From an uncultured Lautropia sp. (GTDB taxonomy: Bacteria; Pseudomonadota; Gammaproteobacteria; Burkholderiales; Burkholderiaceae_E), in assembly GCA_938046755.1 (NCBI GenBank), contig CALIXC010000216.1, forward strand, positions 1 through 15,016: DNA of 15,016 nt, read 5' to 3'. Under the pieces are notes generated by a model that saw nothing but the letters and a program-made list of their open reading frames with translations, was not told where the DNA came from and made no database searches. This document shows positions 12,220 through 15,016 of the stretch, piece by piece. The position numbers and the translations under genes are program-made. The stretch's first letter is position 1. The number at the start of each line of letters is the position of its first letter.

Positions 12220-14502
12220 TCAGATGGCGTCGCGTTCGATCAGGTGCTGCCCCGCGCTCCAGTCCAGGATCTGCAGCACGCGCGAGGCGTCGTCTCGGAT
12301 CTGGATGGCGATGTTGGTGGAGGCGTCCAGCCGGCGCAGCAGCCAGGGGGTGATCTCGGTCTCGAAGGGATCGGGCAGGATCACCTGATCGCTGAGGGTG
12401 CTGGCGGCCGTGCTGTCGTTGAGCGGGGCGATGGGCAGGGATCCCAGCTTGCGCTCGATGCGCTCGATGGCGTTCTCCAGGGCGGCGGTGGCCTCGGGCA
12501 GGTTCAGGCGGTCGCGGCGCAGCACGAGAAGCGCCTTGACGGCACTGAGCTGGGCCAGCAGCTGGTAGCAGTGCACTTGCATGTATTGCAGGGCCTCGAT
12601 GGGCGGGCGCACGGCGCGCGGCTCGGACAGGGAGCGCTGGGTGGCCTGCACCAGGGCCGACAGGCTGTCGAAGGCCTCGCGGCGTGCCAGGCGCCATTCC
12701 AGCTCGGGGGTGTCCTCGACGCTCTTGAGCTGTTCCGGGTCCAGCGCTAGCTTGGCGTGGCGGATCTGGGCATCGATGGTGCGCTGCACGACGGCCGGAA
12801 TCTGGCCGCGCTCCCACGAGGGCAGGATGTACGAGAAGGCCCAGGCGATGGCGGCGCCCAGCAGGGTGTCGGCCATGCGCTCGAAGAGGGTGAAGGTGGC
12901 GTGGCTGCTGTCGCCGTGGGCCAGCATGTAGGCTTGGATGAGGCCCAGCGTGGTGCCGGCCACGGAAGTGACGAGGTAGCGGCGCTGGGCAAAGCCGTGG
13001 GCGCTGCCCTGGGCCACCGTCATGACGACGAGCAGCACGATGCTGGCCGGATGCAGTCCTAGCAGGCCCATGGTGAGCAGGCATCCCACCAGGGTACCGG
13101 CCACGCGCTGGTTGCGGCGCTCCAGCGTCTGGGACAGGCTGCCTCGCAGCACGACGGCGATGGTGAGCAGGATCCAGTAGTCGTGCAGGCCGCCCCAGGG
13201 CAGGTTGATGGAGACGGCATAGCCCATGCCCATGGCCAGCGCGGCGCGGATGGCGTGGCGCATCTGCGGGGTCTTCCAGCCCCAGACCGAGAAGAAGGGT
13301 GCCCACGACCAGGCAGTGGGGCTGACGAACATCTGCCAGTTGGCCCGCACGATGGCCAAGTTGGGCATCTGCTCGCCGCGGGCGGTGCGTGACAGGCGCA
13401 GGATCTCGTCGTTGATGTGACCGATGCGGTGTGCGATGCCGCGCACCAGCATGGCCGGGGTGGGCCCCAGGCTGAAGCTGTCCTGTTCGTAGTCGTGGGT
13501 GGAACGGATGGTGGCGATGCGGGTGCGGCGATCGATGGCAGGGCGAGGCCAGTAGCCCAGGAAGAGCGCGTCGGCCAGGGCATCCACCTCATCGGCCAGC
13601 TCGTCGAGCACCGAGCGCACCTGGGCCAGGGCGTGGCGGTGGCGCGGGTGGGTGCGCAGGCCCTCCAGGTCCAGTTCGCTGGCCAGCAGCTGGTCGCGGA
13701 TGTCGATGACGATGACCAGCATGCCGGCGATGCGCTGGCGGAACGGGGTGCGGGGTGATTCCAGCACGATGTCGCGGGTGGCCTGCATCTGGTCGGCGAG
13801 TGCTGCCTGGGCCTTCAGAAGCTGGCCCAGCAGTTCCTCGCTGTCATCCTTGTCGCCGGCGCGCTGATGGCGAAAGAGGCGCGCCTCGGTGCGGATCAGA
13901 TCGGCCAGCGAGATCAGCACGTCAGCCATGGCCAGCACGCGGTAGCGGGCGTTGAGCGCCAGGTTGGCTAGCGTGGCCCAGATGACGTAGAGACCGGCGC
14001 CGATACTGAAATAGAGCGTGCTCTGAAGGGCCGCACTTTCGGCCCCGGGCCGGTGGCTGGCAATGGAGAAGATGGCCGTGAACATCATGCCCATGGCCAC
14101 CGGAATGCCCCGCTTGCCCCAGGCCATGGCCAGGAAGGCCAGGAACGAGAAGAACGTGAGGAAGATGCCCAGTTCCAGGTGCCGGCCGTTGAGCAGCTGG
14201 ACGATGTAGAACACGGGCACACCGGCGATGAAGGGAAGCATCATCGTGCGCAGCTTGCCCCGGCGCGGTGCGGCCACGTCCGGCGGCGTGACGGCGATGA
14301 CGCCGACGGTGGCGAGCGAGGCCGCATAGGCACCCAGCCAGTTCTCGACGATGAGCGATATCACCAGCAGTCCCAGACAGGCGGTGATGCCATTGGTGAT
14401 GTAGTGGCTGAGCAGGACGCGCAGGAAGGCGCGGGTGCGGGGGGAGAACTTCAGGGGACGCATGGTGAACTTCAGGGCCGGCCGCTGGGGCAGTCGGAGC
14501 AT
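12220..14502 (-). CDS. FUSC/YccS-family inner-membrane protein
   Basis: This 760-residue protein has the two-block layout of the YccS/fusaric acid resistance family. Hydrophobic helices lie at about 25-186, followed by a soluble segment at about 190-400. A second block follows at about 412-557, starting MRHAIRAALAMGMGYAV and containing LERRNQRVAGTLVG, with a soluble tail to the end. Relatives are linked to efflux of aromatic acids and to membrane stress, but most have no proven substrate, and no membrane-fusion or outer-membrane partner lies beside it. The length is near that of E. coli YccS (about 720). The start is uncertain: ATG 14502 and ATG 14463 are both in frame and neither has a good ribosome binding site. 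The gene is divergent from the lipoprotein gene; 82 bp separate its stop from the remnant gene. Confidence 0.88.
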   Translation of the reverse strand: MLRLPQRPALKFTMRPLKFSPRTRAFLRVLLSHYITNGITACLGLLVISLIVENWLGAYAASLATVGVIAVTPPDVAAPRRGKLRTMMLPFIAGVPVFYIVQLLNGRHLELGIFLTFFSFLAFLAMAWGKRGIPVAMGMMFTAIFSIASHRPGAESAALQSTLYFSIGAGLYVIWATLANLALNARYRVLAMADVLISLADLIRTEARLFRHQRAGDKDDSEELLGQLLKAQAALADQMQATRDIVLESPRTPFRQRIAGMLVIVIDIRDQLLASELDLEGLRTHPRHRHALAQVRSVLDELADEVDALADALFLGYWPRPAIDRRTRIATIRSTHDYEQDSFSLGPTPAMLVRGIAHRIGHINDEILRLSRTARGEQMPNLAIVRANWQMFVSPTAWSWAPFFSVWGWKTPQMRHAIRAALAMGMGYAVSINLPWGGLHDYWILLTIAVVLRGSLSQTLERRNQRVAGTLVGCLLTMGLLGLHPASIVLLVVMTVAQGSAHGFAQRRYLVTSVAGTTLGLIQAYMLAHGDSSHATFTLFERMADTLLGAAIAWAFSYILPSWERGQIPAVVQRTIDAQIRHAKLALDPEQLKSVEDTPELEWRLARREAFDSLSALVQATQRSLSEPRAVRPPIEALQYMQVHCYQLLAQLSAVKALLVLRRDRLNLPEATAALENAIERIERKLGSLPIAPLNDSTAASTLSDQVILPDPFETEITPWLLRRLDASTNIAIQIRDDASRVLQILDWSAGQHLIERDAI
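14446..14477. repeat. 11-bp direct repeat at the start of the FUSC gene
   Basis: GAACTTCAGGG occurs at 14446-14456 and again at 14467-14477, a 21-bp (seven-codon) period. On the minus strand it encodes the two copies of LKF in LKFTMRPLKFSP, suggesting a short in-frame tandem duplication. It includes the alternative start codon at 14463. Confidence 0.6.
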
Positions 14503-14886
14503 GCGGGTGGCAGTGTTGCCGTCGCAGGCAGAAATGGCACCTTATTCTGCATGGTGTGCGGCCTGGCGCCAACCGGCGGGAGATGGTCGGCATGCGGCCG
14601 TGTCAGGGGCTGTGGTGCCTGGCGGGTCAGCGTGGTTCATCAGGCAGTGGGTGTTATGCGGCGGAAACCGACGGATCGGACTTCATGTTCCGACCAGGAA
14701 TGAGCCACATGGATTCACTTTCTGCACGTTTTGCCATGGTTTATTGGAGGACGCGAAACAGTTTCATTCATCATGAATCACCTGTATCGGTGACTGTTCC
14801 TTATGCTGAAAAAGCCGTGTTGCCGCCGGGCCTGAACCGGGCGATGCGGCGCCATTCATGGAAATGTCATGAGGAGAGTCGGACAG
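14503..14886. other. Divergent intergenic region between the FUSC gene and the lipoprotein gene
   Basis: This 384-bp stretch has no supported gene. The half nearest the lipoprotein gene is clearly less GC-rich and carries a 13-bp palindrome ATTCAT-C-ATGAAT (14766-14778). A short dyad TCACC/GGTGA (14778-14782, 14789-14793) and a -10-like TATGCT (14802-14807) follow. No matching -35 was found at the usual distance from TATGCT. Promoters for both flanking genes must lie here, but I cannot place them securely. A plus-strand open frame through 14556-14960 has no protein-like composition. Confidence 0.5.
14766..14778. promoter_or_regulatory. Candidate operator palindrome ATTCAT-C-ATGAAT
   Basis: Six-bp arms around a single C, about 110 bp before the lipoprotein start and in the most AT-rich part of the gap. 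This is a plausible binding site for the divergent pair. No regulator is identified. Confidence 0.3.
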
Positions 14887-15016
14887 ATGACCGGGAACAA
14901 GCAGGGTCTTTGGGTTGGAGCAGCAGTGCTGGTGTCACTGCTGGCCGCCTGTGGCGGTGACAGTGGAAGTGACGGTGCCGGGCAATCGGGTGCCGGTACG
15001 AAGCAGATCAAGGCAG
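14887..15016 (+). CDS. Lipoprotein, N-terminal part (runs off the window)
   Basis: The frame is open from ATG 14887 to the window edge (43 codons). The N terminus is a lipoprotein signal peptide: a hydrophobic stretch GAAVLVSLLAA followed by Cys22 in the lipobox LAAC (19-22). After the Cys comes a Gly/Ser/Asp-rich linker (GGDSGSDGAG), typical of a flexible tether in envelope lipoproteins. AGGAGA (14872-14877) lies 9 bp upstream. An in-frame ATG at 14869 would add MRRVGQ and make the n-region more basic, but it has no ribosome binding site. Too little is present to assign a function; the end lies beyond the window. Confidence 0.82.
   Translation, partial: MTGNKQGLWVGAAVLVSLLAACGGDSGSDGAGQSGAGTKQIKA

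Noticed and set aside
12077..13306. A 409-codon minus-strand frame overlapping the FUSC gene
   Set aside because: It is rich in Arg, Pro, Gly and His with no domain, and is a shifted-frame shadow of the FUSC coding sequence.
14556..14960. A 134-codon plus-strand frame before and across the lipoprotein start
   Set aside because: It is in a different frame from the lipoprotein, which has a ribosome binding site and lipobox, and its composition is not protein-like.
1..15016. CRISPR array, tRNA, rRNA, insertion sequence or prophage
   Set aside because: No regular spaced repeats, no tRNA-like cloverleaf or rRNA sequence, and no transposase, integrase or phage structural protein was seen on either strand.

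Overview
The window is a GC-rich, densely packed proteobacterial chromosome segment. Codon use, gene content and protein style suggest a betaproteobacterium of the Burkholderiales, possibly a Lautropia-like genus, but that placement is inference from protein style alone. I see no rRNA, tRNA, CRISPR array, insertion sequence or phage gene. Most of it is ordinary metabolic and transport DNA. The less ordinary parts are a small toxin-antitoxin operon beside a gene remnant, and several well-formed palindromes in the intergenic gaps.

Layout, left to right. (1) Bases 2-43 hold what looks like the last 13 codons of a plus-strand gene. It converges on a minus-strand zinc alcohol dehydrogenase of the YahK/cinnamyl-alcohol type (48-1109). 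That gene follows, 23 bp downstream, a gene for an exported protein of unknown function (1133-2092). (2) A 312-bp gap with dyads separates these from pdxH (2405-3046), which makes pyridoxal 5'-phosphate. (3) A strong terminator hairpin (3129-3164) ends the choline/glycine-betaine cluster, which is read leftward in the order betB (7179-8645), betA (5312-6997), betT (3232-5298). BetT imports choline, BetA oxidises it to betaine aldehyde, and BetB oxidises that to the osmoprotectant glycine betaine. No betI regulator is in view. (4) Reading rightward from the shared control region (8646-8973) is a complete polar amino-acid ABC importer: binding protein (8974-9741), permease (9805-10593) and ATPase (10590-11363).

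(5) A MazE-like/MazF-PemK type II toxin-antitoxin pair (11459-11994) follows, with overlapping start and stop codons. A 25-bp near-perfect palindrome lies just upstream and is very probably its autoregulatory operator. The toxin stop codon shares a CTAG tetramer with the stop codon of a convergent 48-codon reading frame (11991-12137). That frame looks like the two ends of a QorB/NmrA-type NAD(P)H-binding oxidoreductase joined after loss of the middle. (6) A large FUSC/YccS-family inner-membrane protein (12220-14502, minus) is divergent, across a 384-bp gap, from a lipoprotein gene (14887 onward, plus) that runs off the end of the window.

I do not see a clearly new multi-gene system. The best candidates for a second look are the paired palindromes 20 bp apart upstream of betB, the possibly structured leader of the ABC operon, the unknown exported protein paired with the alcohol dehydrogenase, and the toxin-antitoxin/remnant junction.
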